A stretch of 24,475 bases of DNA from Cruorifilaria tuberocauda (GCA_013365365.1 JABVXU010000715.1:1-24475), one strand, 5' to 3'; numbered from the stretch's first letter, positions 1-11,563 are shown. Numbers and translations: made by a program. The notes: a model not told the origin generated them from the letters alone.

Positions 1-474
1 TAATCGTGATAAAGGAAGGCCCAATTTATGAATTAAACCTAGTATTTTATGCATCGATTCATGCCATTATTCTAAACACTGCGAAAAATTTTTGTTACTT
101 TAATATGAGCAATTCAGGTGATGATAAGATCGGTTGAAATGTTGATATGATAAGTTTTGTATTCATTTCATCATTAAAAAATCGTTTGAGATCTTGTCAA
201 CTACGGTATTTTATAGACTAATGTAACATCTCAATGAAAAAACTTACAAGAATATTACTTACAATAACTTACAGGAAGTAATTAGGTATGGATTTACCCA
301 ACAATTATTTAATGCTCTATTTCTATTGTTTCCTTCATAAATGTGAATCTCCGGCTGAAATATGAAAGCATGAAACAGTATTTTTTTCCGGAATTTATAT
401 TGGATATAACTGATTAACTTATCAGTGCATAATAAAAGCAATGAAGCTCAGTAAATTCAACAACAACTTGGTAA

Positions 475-960
475 AATTATCAAAAGTATGATTATACTGA
501 TGGTAAAATTATCAAAAGTAAAATCATATTGGTGTTGAAATTATCAAGAGTAAAGTTGTATTGATTATATTAATGGTAAAATTATATTAATCATCAAAAG
601 TAAAATCATATTGGTGTAGGAATTATCAAAAAGTAAAGTTATATTGTTTATATTGATGGTAAAATTATATTGATTATCAAAAGTAAAATTATATTGATTA
701 TATTGATGGTAAAATTATATTGATTATCAAAAGTAAAATCATATTGGTGTTGAAATTATCAAAGGTAAAATTATATTGATTATGTTGATAATAAAATTAT
801 CAGAAGTAAATTATATTGATCGTAAAATTATATTGATCATCAAAAGTAAAATCATATTGGTGTTGGAATTATCAAAAGTAAAGTTATATTGATTATATTG
901 ATTATCAAAAGTAAAATCATATTGGTGTTGAAATTATCAAAAGTTAAATCATATTGATTC
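475..960. repeat. AT-rich minisatellite built on attatcaaaagtaaaat words
   Basis: About 480 bp of imperfect tandem units mix three words: attatcaaaagtaaaatc, atattggtgttgaaattatc and tatattgattatattgatgg. Unit length varies, and higher-order blocks recur, for example around 590-620, 725-755 and 835-865. Nearly every unit carries TTATCA, a GATA-factor core on the minus strand. It lies in the spacer downstream of the PLD gene. Confidence 0.85.
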
Positions 961-1356
961 TTGTTTTTCTCCATGATATATGTTTCTGAATGAAAATTCT
1001 CCAAATTATCACAATATTAAAGCTGCTAATAAAACGCTTAGATTAAAGATTTCAAATTAAAAAAGGTTAAAAGAAGGAAAGTTGAGAAGGAGAGTATGCC
1101 AGGTGTTATGGTGATTATTTCTGATAACATGTGATAATATTCCAAAATGATCTTCTATCTGCTAAAAATGGAAAAAGAATCAATTTTATCAGGTTATAGC
1201 GAAGATAAGTAGTATTCCATAATCATCCAGGTAAAATTATCACAAATGAAATATCAGTGATATCGTTACAAAACGGATTTCTATGAAATTTTATGATGAG
1301 ATATGATAAAGTCATAAATAAGCTAAGTATCTATTGTAACTTTTCAGAGAAGCAAA

Positions 1357-1610
1357 TTTTTGGTATCAATTGATATGATTGATCAAACTGTTAAAGTGTT
1401 AAATTTGAAATTAATTAAATTCTAAATTAAATCAATTAATTTTTAAATTCTAAATTAAATTAAATTAAATCAATTGTTTAATCAGCATTCTACTTCTATT
1501 TTTTGGTATCAATTGATATGATTGATCAAACTGTTAAAGTGTTAAATTTGAAATTAATTAAATTCTAAATTAAATTAAATCAATTGTTTAATCAGCATTC
1601 TGCTTTCATT
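1357..1610. repeat. Tandem duplication with 143-bp period
   Basis: The block starting tttttggtatcaattgatat at 1357 is repeated from 1500. The second copy is shorter by about 33 bp, having lost part of the internal aattaaattctaaattaaat array. The first 75 bp of the copies are essentially identical, which indicates a recent event. Confidence 0.9.
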
Positions 1611-1616
1611 CGATCC

Positions 1617-1706
1617 TAATTGCAATTATTCAAGTAGTTTAACTGAATTATCTGCTTCTATTGTTCTAATTGTAATTAATTGTAATTATTCAAGTAGTTT
1701 AACTTA
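1617..1706. repeat. Direct duplication, 61-bp offset
   Basis: The phrase aattgcaattattcaagtag at about 1617 recurs as aattgtaattattcaagtag about 61 bases later. Each copy continues into tttaact and is linked by gcttctattgttctaattg. It directly follows the 143-bp duplication. Confidence 0.7.
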
Positions 1707-1754
1707 ACTTAACTATCATATTTAGTTAAGTTAACGTTTACTTTTACCGGTAAA
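1704..1754. repeat. Palindrome pair: 12-bp hairpin plus 12-bp perfect palindrome
   Basis: TTAACTTAACTA (1704-1715) and its exact reverse complement TAGTTAAGTTAA (1723-1734) are separated by 7 bases. Eight bases later TTTACCGGTAAA (1743-1754) is a perfect 12-bp palindrome. Two independent dyads within about 50 bp suggest protein-binding sites or a DNA cruciform; neither role is shown. Confidence 0.7.
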
Positions 1755-2008
1755 TGTAATCAAAGTTAAAATAGGTCATATCAACGAGAACACAGTCATT
1801 GTTTCTCACATTTTTATCAGCCAATCATTATTGAATAAAAGACGAGATCATCATCCAATCGGTACAGATTCTCTCAAAATATTGGATCAATCAGCGGAAT
1901 TCTTAAGTTTCATCAATTAGTTAATAATAAATTGAGTGGTAGTAGCAAAATTTCCTGTCCATTTTCACATGAACCAAATTTTCCATTCTATCAGCAATTT
2001 CTATGGAT

Positions 2009-2063
<55 letters not shown>

Positions 2064-3132
2064 AAAATTCAGTAAAGCATTGCTATTTTTATATGATATC
2101 ATGAATAAGTAATTGATCATTTATTCATTGTACATTTATACCGAAACCTAATTTTGAAATTGATAATACTTTTTGGAAGAAATGCTGATGAATCTAAATT
2201 CCGCAATTTTTCTATCCTTTTAAAAAATCGCAAGTTTTCCCAAAACTTAAGGTGTAATAATTAGAGTTAGATTAGAGTCTCATGCTCAGATAGTTGATTA
2301 AATGAGGCGGAATCAAAAACGCCACCAGGTTATGATTCTTTAGTGTATTCTGTATGATTAACTGTTGATTAATAAGTTTCGGGACCTTTTAAGCATATCA
2401 GGATAACTTTTTTTAAGTCTATTAGATTCATACTTCAAGGTTTTTAGGTTTTAAAGGATTACTTTATTTGTAGAATTCTTGATTCTTATCAAATACAGTT
2501 AAGAAATCTATTGAACTGTGTCCATTCCATAAAAAGGTGATAATTGTTTTTTTTTAATATAGTATATATTAATATTGTTAACTTTTCAAGGATCATGGAT
2601 TGCAGATAATTTAACGTGAATACTGTACAGATATTGTGAAAATCAAACTGCTAGAAAAAATATCACTTCCAGAATTCGTTTGAAACGTACTCACATGATA
2701 CGTTCAGTCTTTTCAAGTCGCATGTGTGAGATGTTTTCCTGTTGATTGATACTTCTGTTTTCTTTGTTTCACGTAAAAAATGTTGACAAAATGGAAAAAA
2801 GCAACCAATAAATAACAGATTAAAAAACATTGGAAAACGCGTGTTACATGATTGAATTAATATACCACATGATTTAAATCATAAAAATAAATTCAACTAA
2901 GCAGCTTTCTTTTACTTTGCCTATAAACCTGAGTGTAAAAAGGTAGAAAGTTATTTAAATCAGAAAAGACAGTTTACAATATCCAAAATACATCATCATT
3001 CAACGAACAAGAAGTGGAAAATCAAGATGCAAACAGTAAAAATATCTTTAAAGTTGAGGACAATCCTTAAAAAATCATGGAAGCAAAAGTTGAAACTTTT
3101 CTTACAAATTTAAACCGATACCCACTGATAAA
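1755..3132. other. Spacer downstream of the PLD gene, no supported gene
   Basis: Apart from the GA microsatellite this stretch is unique AT-rich sequence. The only coding-like hint is a minus-strand ATG near 2730 (ATGCGACTTGAAAAGACTGA) that runs into a good donor, AT|GTGAGT. I could not connect it to a convincing next exon. The PLD 3'UTR must lie in the upper part of this interval, but no clear AATAAA sits close to the stop. Confidence 0.6.
2009..2061. repeat. (GA)n microsatellite
   Basis: About 26 GA dinucleotides run with a single C interruption near 2028. Confidence 0.97.
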
Positions 3133-6100
3133 CTAATCCCCAGAAACTATAGTATCATTTCTAATTGGATGACCTTTATCATCAAAATCTGAAAGAGGTG
3201 ATGCATAGGTCGAATTCCAATCCCGCATGAAGATTTTTTCATTCAAATTATGAACTATTTCTGAATTTATGTTATGCTTTTGAATCACTATACTAGCACC
3301 TGCAGTATTGAGAAAGTAATCAGCTGACCAGTTCGATGTGCCTAAAATAATTTCAGATAGCAAATAACAAAATGCAAACTATGAGATATCAAAGGCATTT
3401 TCTTTTAAATCTCTATAAAAATCCTAGCAAAAAACTTAGTTCAACTTATTTAAAGTAAATACTTCCAGTTGCTTTATCAATCAATAAGCGAGCAAAGGAA
3501 AATCTGCCTAAATTTTCTAAACAGCTAGCTGCAAAGAATACGTAAAATGAAGTTTATATCTGTCACTTTTCACCAAATGATAATCGGTGATTTTGCAGAT
3601 ATTGTTTAGATAAAAACTGCAGTAAAATAACTTGTACAATACTTTTTACAAATTTCCAAAAACTTTCAAACTTAAAAATTAAATAAAAAATACCGATTAA
3701 AGCACTGTTATCAGTAACCATATATTTTGCATGATTCACACGAGCGTATGGAATTTTTTCATGATCGCCTTCTGCTGGCACTATGAATATGCGTACTTCG
3801 ATAGAACCCGTTGTATCAGGTATACATATCAGCTTTTTTTCTATTAAAAAAGGAGAAGTTAACTTCAAAACTTGTGAAAAAAATTTTCTTAATCTTTGCT
3901 CATCAAATCAAAATGCTCTAAGACAATTTTAATGCAAAGATTGTATAGTTTATTACATTTCTAGGTTGACAAACACACATTTTTTGGAAAGTTCTGCGAT
4001 TTTTCTGACATAAAACCATTTCATTCATGTTAAGATTACCGGTATTTTAACTAATCCGCTTAGTGAGTCCCCCGCTATATTCTCACTTGTTTTGCGCTTA
4101 GATGAACAACAAAAAATGTCTTAGATGGAATTTTATGAAAACTGTATATTTTGATATTCATAACTGTTTTTAAAAAATTTACTTTTCATGTCGTATGTTC
4201 GTTTGCACGGTAAAGTTGAATTGATGACTTCCAACGACTTCAAAAAGCCAAATAATGTCGGTCGTGTAGTTTTCCACTTACTAATTAAGAGTTTCACTCT
4301 GATACCATTGTATGCGGCTTTTCGCAAAGCATCATCAATAACAGGCCAATATCTGTAAAAAGAATGACAAACTGAAAATAGTTTTTTTTATGTGAAAGTT
4401 GGAACTTAAATTTAAACGACATACCTATTATTTTGTAAATATAGGGTAGTCGGAAAGTAATCCATCACGGAGATATGTATAAACTTTCGAGCAGTGTTGA
4501 TAACTTGTAAAATTGCATTCAAATCATCTATACGACCTTTGGGACAGAAAGTTGGAGGTGCAGACTGCAAAATGCATTCTCACTTAGGAAAAACAAATAA
4601 TATTACTGGAGTAGCAAAAATATTTCATGGTCAGATATTGAAATAATTTATAACTATCAAGAAAAAATAAATATGCGAAGGTAAGATAGTTAGGAAACAT
4701 AACTATGTGTTATTTCATATATCTATTAAATTTTATAAATCTCATTTACGTTATTACTTACTTTAAAATAATTGATGCCTGAATACAAAAAAAAAAATAC
4801 CGAAATATAAACATCATTTTGTTCACCGTTAAGTGTAGCTACCATCGGATTCCTTGCATTATACGGAGTTGCCAGCTCATTTGGCCATGAAGATGGTAAC
4901 TTCTTACCTGGCACACCCATTTCCCAGTACACATTCATTACTTTCGTTAAATCTTCTGCTAAACATTCACAATTGAATAAGGCAACACCTAGCTCCTTCA
5001 CCTTAAAGCATTAAAATCAAATTAATTAGGTTCTTATATCAAACTATAAAACTAAATTCATAAAAATTTTCATATAATCAATCTATATTATACTTCTTGA
5101 ACTAATGATATCATTTGCCCAATATAACTGCGCAATAGAAAGTGGGATATAAAAGTAGTTTTAATTAAACCATGCATCCATTTAATTTCATCCGATCAAC
5201 AAATATTTTTATTCATTTTATTCTTTTGAAAAATATTCGAAAAAGAGTGCAGTACTTTTGTTATTATAAAATGAATTATAGTACCTGTGTTAAAGCCCTC
5301 CAATCAAGATTAGCAGATCCTAAATAAAAGTGCTTCGCATCAACTACCCAAAACTTTGTATGTAATACTCCTGCAAAATTGTGAGTTAAATAAGATGGAA
5401 AATTATCCAGAAAATTCTTTAAGAACATGCTATGTTAGTCATTATGCGTTACGCTTAACGCAAACTTATGAGTCTACTAATAATATCCTATTGTATCTGT
5501 ATCATAATTTGTGAATTAATTTATCAACTTACCACTACTAAACCAATTCGTAAAGTTTAAACTGCGTACTTCAGCCAATCCCTCATTTTCAAGCGTTCTG
5601 GTTTCATTGTTGTTTTGTGCATTTTGGACAATCCTCAATTTAACGCCTTTTTTTGCTGCTCCAATTAACGAATTATATATATCAGTACCCTTAATGTGGA
5701 AAAATTAATACACACCATCAAAATATATACCTTTACTCTGAGAGAGCCCTTCATATGCACTAAAGCAAATCTTAATTAAAAACGCAAAATAGCCAAAATA
5801 AGCAATTAACTAATTTGTTAGTGTTTAATAAGCACGAAAACAAACATTTTGAGTTGATGGACCTCTGTAGCTGCCAGCACTTTCCGGAAGTAAACTCCAA
5901 TAAAATGAAGCAATATCAATCGACTTTTCAGCAGAACTGATTAATCGTTTCCATATTTCAGTTGTTGAAGGAAAATTTGACTGTTCAGTGTATGTCAAAT
6001 TTTCCGGTATTGATTCGACAAAATGAAATCTTAAACTTTATCTTCAAGAAAGAAAAAGCAATTCCTACATTTACAAAAGTTTTACGATCATTCAAAGCAT

Positions 6101-7459
6101 TATATCTTTTATAATAGATATCAATGCAGATCCAGAACTAAATTATCATAATAATATCATCTGAAGCAATTAAGTCTTAGTTATCCTAATAATATCATCT
6201 GAAGCAATTAAGTCTTAGTTGAATTACAATTACAAATTATAAACTACAACCGAGTTTCATCTATCCGGATACCTTGTTAAGTGCTACTCTTCCTTCCGGT
6301 TGTTACTATGTCAATTGATGAGATGTAAAAAGAACCAGTGAAGAGAATTAACAAGGAAACTAACTCGCAATTCTGCGGGCATGAATTGTTGGAAAAGAGA
6401 TGTTCGGATGCGGTTGAAGCGGAATTCGCTGCTAAGCAACATTTGTTCGGTGCAAGAAAGAAAAATACCTAAAAGCAAATATTCAAATTACGCAAAACAG
6501 GAAGTCTAGAATATTTGAAAAGATAAAAGAAAACCGAAAGAACTGTTCCGGAAATAGTTGAATGAAAACCTACTCTCTTCCATAGAATACATATTCCGGA
6601 TGGCTTTCGGAATATTCCTTTCTTACCGTATAACATACAGAAATACACTGTAGTGACTGATATCCCTTATCACTAGTAAATCGTCATGTTTAAATTTAAG
6701 AACCACGAAGAGGATGGAATTCGTGATCACATAATAGTTTCGAGATTTCGAGTAACACAGAGCAGGTATTTGAAGAGAATTAGAGATTGTCCAAGAGCAG
6801 AATGCATGAGAACTTAAAAAGCATATACAATAGGGAGTTAGGTTGAGAGACCGATTTAAAGAAATTGATGCAATAAACTTTTACAAGATTAGAGAAGTGG
6901 TAGGAAAGAGAAATAGTATGAATATGTTGGAGAGAAGTGAAAGATTGGTGGAAATTGAAAAAATATCATTGCAATCTGTAATGGAAAAATAGAAAGAAAG
7001 AAACAATTATAATTAACAAATTATCACTTTAAATTGGAAGAAAGTTTAAGATAATCGAGTATTGCTATCGAGAATTTCCACATTAATCTAATGAGTAAAA
7101 AATATTTAGAATTACTTACCTGCAAAGGTAAATCAAGTAACTAATTTCAATCATGTAAATCAGGTAAGTAATTCTAAATAACTAATTTTACAAATTCTAT
7201 TAATCAAATTTAACTTAATTATTATCATATTTGATAAAAGTAATTAGTATAGCATTATGAGAAAATCTTAACGGTTTCTTAACATTTGATAAAGATAAGA
7301 AAAGAAATTGCAAAATTTAACTTCATTTCCATATCCTGTTTTTAAATCAGTTAGAAAAGATAATAGTAACTGTAGTAATTGAACTTGACAAACCGGAAAT
7401 AGGCGAACGGATATAAAAATAATCGGAACGATAGCTATCATGCTGAAAATGATTTTCAT
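3133..7459 (-). CDS. PLD3/PLD4-type phospholipase D family protein (9-exon model; exon 1 tentative)
   Basis: Exons on the minus strand, in transcript order: 7459-7371 (tentative), 6029-5846, 5689-5533, 5370-5285, 5001-4801, 4564-4425, 4352-4183, 3840-3694, 3341-3133 (stop TAG). All have GT..AG borders and compatible phases, giving about 460 residues; human PLD3 has 490. The first HKD motif is [19 protein letters not shown] (H147, K149, D154). The second is NHAKYMVTD followed by IGTSNW (H379, K381, D386). [35 protein letters not shown] and FLRDW-like MRDWNSTY follow PLD3 in order along the whole length. Mammalian PLD3/PLD4 are type II membrane or processed endolysosomal proteins that act as 5'-exonucleases on single-stranded nucleic acid. 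The same role here is inference. NLT (N40) and NFT sequons fit a lumenal chain. The acceptor of the 3840 exon is ambiguous: an in-frame alternative starts near 3871. The second motif ends in Asp where human PLD3 has Glu. The gene looks intact. Confidence 0.92.
6143..6218. repeat. 38-bp tandem duplication in PLD intron 1
   Basis: Copies 6143-6180 and 6181-6218 share taataatatcatctgaagca and the following attaagtcttag, differing at one base. The near-identity implies a recent duplication. Confidence 0.93.
6281..6992 (+). pseudogene. Decayed plus-strand coding relic inside PLD intron 1, family unknown
   Basis: One plus-strand frame from 6281 to 6817 reads like protein between a few stop codons (6326, 6470, 6524, 6563, 6674, 6677, 6815). 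Segments include [38 protein letters not shown] and [20 protein letters not shown] second frame, shifted by one, is open from 6834 to 6989 and contains [20 protein letters not shown] and [16 protein letters not shown]. The stretch is richer in G+C and in charged, well-mixed residues than its flanks. The stops fall too close together to be introns, so an old intronless copy (retrocopy or transposon fragment) is the simplest reading. I do not recognise the parent. The opposite strand at 6360-6470 is also open for about 50 codons, so strand is likely but not proven. Confidence 0.45.
7103..7180. repeat. Perfect 19-bp inverted repeat, 40-bp spacer
   Basis: tatttagaattacttacct (7103-7121) and aggtaagtaattctaaata (7162-7180) are exact reverse complements. 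Each arm presents a consensus-like splice donor (AG|GTAAGTA) on its own strand. It lies in the proposed PLD intron 1, close to the tentative first exon. It may be the remains of a small inverted-repeat element; no target-site duplication is evident. Confidence 0.85.
7371..7459 (-). CDS. Candidate first exon of the PLD gene: N-terminal signal/anchor segment
   Basis: An ATG at 7459 opens [18 protein letters not shown], a hydrophobic stretch with little charge, as expected for the signal anchor of a PLD3-like protein. A TGA lies in frame 18 bases upstream, so the ATG is a real boundary of the frame. Exon 2 needs a phase 2 donor. Two exist here: CTACA|GTTACT (exon ends 7371, 29 codons) and CAAAT|GTTAAG (exon ends 7284, 58 codons). 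Neither is a strong consensus donor, and the intron to 6029 would be about 1.3 kb, much longer than the others (72-352 bp). The true first exon could be elsewhere. Confidence 0.4.
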
Positions 7460-9270
7460 TGTTTCGATCTTTTTTCAGCCTTTTCATAATAATTTTCTTT
7501 CTTTGTTTTGCATATAGCTAATAAGCATTAAAAGTAAGACTAATAAACTAATACTTTTTATTTTTTTTATTAAAACTAATAAGCATTAAAAATTAATAAG
7601 CGGATCAGTTACTGATTAGAAAGAGATTAGAGTTTAATCTAATGTGATTACCTTGATGATGATAGTTGGTGATACTTTACTTATCATTAAGCTTGATATC
7701 TTCTGGAGTAAAATTAATTTCAAAATTCATTCAATTTTATTTTTAAACGTTTCAATTTAATGAAACTCAAATCTTTTACTCTTTTACTCCCTCTATCGTT
7801 TGTTTGTAAGAGAAATAAAAATAAATGGAATTTTATCAGAGCTAAAAGATAAAAATTTTATGTGATAAACTGATAAGCATCAAATATCATGCTGCTAATC
7901 GATAAATAATTGATAAATAAATGATAATGAAAAAGCTATAAAACAGAAAATCCTTTTGACAGGAAATGAATAAAATCTTCGATTAAATAACTTTTACTGT
8001 GATTATCACAAGCAGTATTTGTAAGCAACTTTTTAATCTGTTATCGTCGTCGATCAGTAAATAATATAACAAGACAAAATTACTTCATGAACTTTGTTAA
8101 TCTCTAAGTAATTATCCGTAAATATATACTTGATAATTATCTATGCTAATTCTTAACTCTTTCCTAGCTAATCTTTAAGTTTTATTTATTCTAGAATTTT
8201 CTAACTGATTACTCGCAATTTCTCTCATACAGTTATCATTTAAGCAATACACACTAATGCTAATAGATTTAAATAACTATAGAATATTGACAAGTTGGAA
8301 AAAAAAAGTGATTTAATTGCAACATTTAATGATTTTTGATAGAGAAGAATCTCTCATTATCATTATTATCATTCTCTCATTATCATTATCAGTTGAAAAA
8401 TCAGCTTAGCTTTTTATTGGCACTGCAAAAGATCAGACAGTCTTTTTTTTTAATTTCCATTTTAACAATTTCTTTTTTTGTTCTCATAGAATTTTTTATT
8501 TTTAAAAATTAAATTCAGCATGCATTCATATATTTAAAACTGAATTTAATAATTATTAATTAAAGTTTAATTTGAATGAATTGAATTTAATTGAAAAATG
8601 ATTTAATTAAAATTATAAAATTTGAGCTGTCATCAATATTTGGAACAGTTATCAGTCTCATATCAGTAAGTGGAAGAAAAAAAAGGAATAAATGCAGAAT
8701 AATTTGGAAGAAAAATCAAATTTAAATTTAAAATTGTTGATATAAAATTGATATATTTCAAAATCTTCCATTGCATTTCGGAATGGAAAAAGTTTGAACA
8801 GCTTAAAAAAGGTGAATATTTAAAGAAATTCGAATTGTTTGTTTATATAGTGTGAATCATTTTAACTCAATTCATTATAAATAAGTAATATTTTTATGGC
8901 AGTATAACTTTTCTGCCCTTTTTCAAGGTAAATAAGTAATATTTAAATGGTACTTTTTCAAGGTAGTATAACAGAGATTGCTCGAAATTACCATGACAAC
9001 GATTTTTTATTTGTTATCGAGATAAAGCATATATGTCAGTTGTAAGCTGAAATTAGAAATTTTTCAAATTTCATATTCATTTTTAATTTAATTTCAAAAC
9101 TTGTTTACTCATTTCATAATATTTTTCTTAATAATTTTATTCATTTTAGCAAAAAAAGAAAGCTATTGCGTTAAGATTGTTAAAATTACTGTGATAACAG
9201 TGGAAAGTATTATTTACTGTAATATCATGAAAATATTTTTGACATTTCAGGAAAAGCTTTTAAATTGAAA
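7460..9270. other. AT-rich spacer upstream of the PLD gene
   Basis: No gene found. It contains a doubled ctaataagcattaaaa word (7518 and 7577), clustered attatc words at 8350-8390, and a partial repeat of aaataagtaatattt with tttttcaaggta at 8880-8965. It should contain the PLD promoter, but no core element can be singled out in this composition. Confidence 0.6.
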
Positions 9271-9352
9271 GGAAAGAAGAGAGAGAGAGAGAAAGAGAGG
9301 GAAAGAGAGAGGGAGAGAAAGAAAGAGAAAGAGGGAAAGAAATAAAGAAAAG
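9271..9352. repeat. Polypurine (GA/AAAG) tract
   Basis: About 80 bases are almost pure A/G on the plus strand, mixing gagagag, gaaagaga and gggaaaga. Such tracts can form triplex DNA; no role is shown here. Confidence 0.9.
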
Positions 9353-11457
9353 TGAAATATAGAAAAGATAGTTTGTACAATAAGTTTTACTTGTTTTATT
9401 GGAAATCTTTGGCATTCCAGTCAAGTTATTATAAAGTTATTATAACAACTTTATCAGTAAAATTATCAGAACTTACTTTAGCAAGTATGAATATAGAACC
9501 GAAAAATGGCGTGTGATGAAGTTTTCCCATAAATTCTGTGATTATTTGATTAATTAAATTATTTCAATAACAAATCAATAACAGAAATTAATTCGACGAA
9601 ACATAAATTTACTATTTTCTAAAGCGGAAACGAAATATAAAAACAATTTAGCTGAAAATAATGCAAGCTCAAACTGAAAGTAAATTCAACTTAATGAGAT
9701 TTTTTTTAAATCATTTGTAAATTAAAATGTATCCAAATGATACCAAATTTTAAAATAATTAATTGCGACAGTTAAACAAACTAATTAAGACGATTAAAAA
9801 TTGAGGCAATTAATTGAAATAATTTAAAAATGTTTAAATTATCTTAAATTCTTGAAAATTTTTTCAGCAAATATTTTTATCTCTTCTTTTTTTCTTTCAA
9901 AATTTCAAGAAATTTGTATTTTTCACTAATATTGTAATAAAAGTTTTCTTTGTGGAAAACTATAATTTATGTTGTGGTTTTCTTCAACAACGAACAAACA
10001 AATGTTCCCATTTTGAAAATATGTTCAATTCTTCAAACTTCTAATTGATCAAATGGGTAGAGATTGATGTTAGCCTCGTTTAAGCAGTATGTAAACTTAC
10101 TTAACTGCTTATTTCACAAATGTTCACAGAAGTGATTTTTCATTATCACTGATATCCTATCATTATTACTGATATTCATTATCACTGAATTGCGCAATCA
10201 TTTATAGCTGATGACGAATCAAAGAGATCAGATCAGAATCTTGATATTTCATGATCATTGAATTTCTACTTCTACTGATAATTTCGATAAAGCATTTTAG
10301 TAGCACTTAAATTTCTCATGCTAAAATTTCATTTCATCTATTCAATAACAAAAAGCTTAAATGCAAATCGATTAATTGAAATTATCAAATTCAAATCAAT
10401 TTGAATATTTGCATATCCTTCTGAAGAATAGAAATCGCCGATCCATTTGCGAAAAAACTGAATCCTTGAACATTGAGAAAAGTTCAACATTCGATTTCAT
10501 CTAATCATTTCTAAATTGCCAATCAATGATTAGCATAGCCATACTGAAATTACTGGTAAATTTCCATATCCTTCTAGTTAAAACTTCCATAAATAAAAGA
10601 AAAAAAAAAGGAAGAGCTGGTATGAATTAAATTGAAGTGAAACTGAACATTTCATTATCAACAAATCTTTTTAACAAATTTTTTTTTCCAAAATTAAAAT
10701 TATTTCACAAAAAAAAAAAATGACTGATACATGAAATGAAAGAATGAATCAAAGTGTTGATATGATAATATAACTAAGATAAAGAAGAATTACAAAGTTT
10801 AATTTATTAATAAAAACTCAAATCTTTCTGATTATTATTATCAGTATAAGTTAACGGATAATTTTCACCTGTCTAAAGTGCAATACTGAATTATATCAAC
10901 ACCATGTTCATATCTTATTAATTATCATAATAACAATAATAATAATGAAAATGAAAAAAAAAAGAAACGATTACCTAATCACAGATGTATTAGGTTTTCA
11001 GTAAAATAGAACATTAACATATTTTTTCAATGATATGAAAAAATATTATATTTGTTCAAATGATCAACCTGATCAAACGATCATTGCGCAATCAGTAAAA
11101 TCATGATGATAAGCAAATAAATCTCAACGAGACAAACAAAGAGAAAAACAAATAACCAAAGATAAGAGAAAATTAAATTAAATTAATTTAATTTTTACTT
11201 TCGCAAGAAATAGATCTTTATCTTTATCGCTGATTCCTACGGATGATACGTCGCTTTCGATAAATGAAAAATTAAACTACAAAATAATCTTTTACCTTTC
11301 TATCAAACGTATCCGGAAAATTAATGAAATTAGAGCATAATAAGTTTTATATTATTTCAAAACCTTAATATTTAATCTTTACTTACGACTAAATTGCAGT
11401 AATTTCGTAACTGTATTTTTTTGATAAACAAAAGCAAAGTGAAAATATAATTTTAAA
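9353..11457. other. AT-rich spacer between the PLD and F-box genes
   Basis: No supported gene. TTATCA/TGATAA words are frequent, for example at 10140-10190. A short minus-strand coding-like stretch lies at about 11200-11330 (FIESDVSSVGISDKDKDLFL), downstream of the F-box stop. It could be an alternative last exon or chance. Confidence 0.6.
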
Positions 11458-11497
11458 TGGCGAAATGTTTTTTGAGCCTAGGCTTTTTTTTTCGCCA
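11458..11497. repeat. Nested dyad downstream of the F-box gene
   Basis: TGGCGAAA (11458-11465) pairs with TTTCGCCA (11490-11497). Inside lies the 10-bp palindrome AGCCTAGGCT (11475-11484). It is about 250 bases beyond the F-box stop codon, so in the transcript it could form a hairpin in or just after the 3'UTR. Confidence 0.65.
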
Positions 11498-11563
11498 AAC
11501 TTATTACGAAAGCAAAAAACTTTAATATTTCATTTTTACCTTTACTGTTCTCTTCTTTTAAAG

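Noticed and set aside
259..441. 60-codon minus-strand ORF with an internal TTTCAG acceptor and a GTAAGT donor
   Set aside because: It looks slightly exon-like (PEIHIYEGNNRNRALNN), but no partner exon with matching phase was found and the peptide is unrecognised.
2640..2740. Possible first exon of a further minus-strand gene (ATG followed by GTGAGT donor)
   Set aside because: Only ten codons, and joining it to the next plausible acceptor reaches a stop quickly.
3205..3220. tRNA B-box-like gtcgaattccaatcc
   Set aside because: It is inside a PLD coding exon and has no A box or cloverleaf around it. No tRNA was found in the window.
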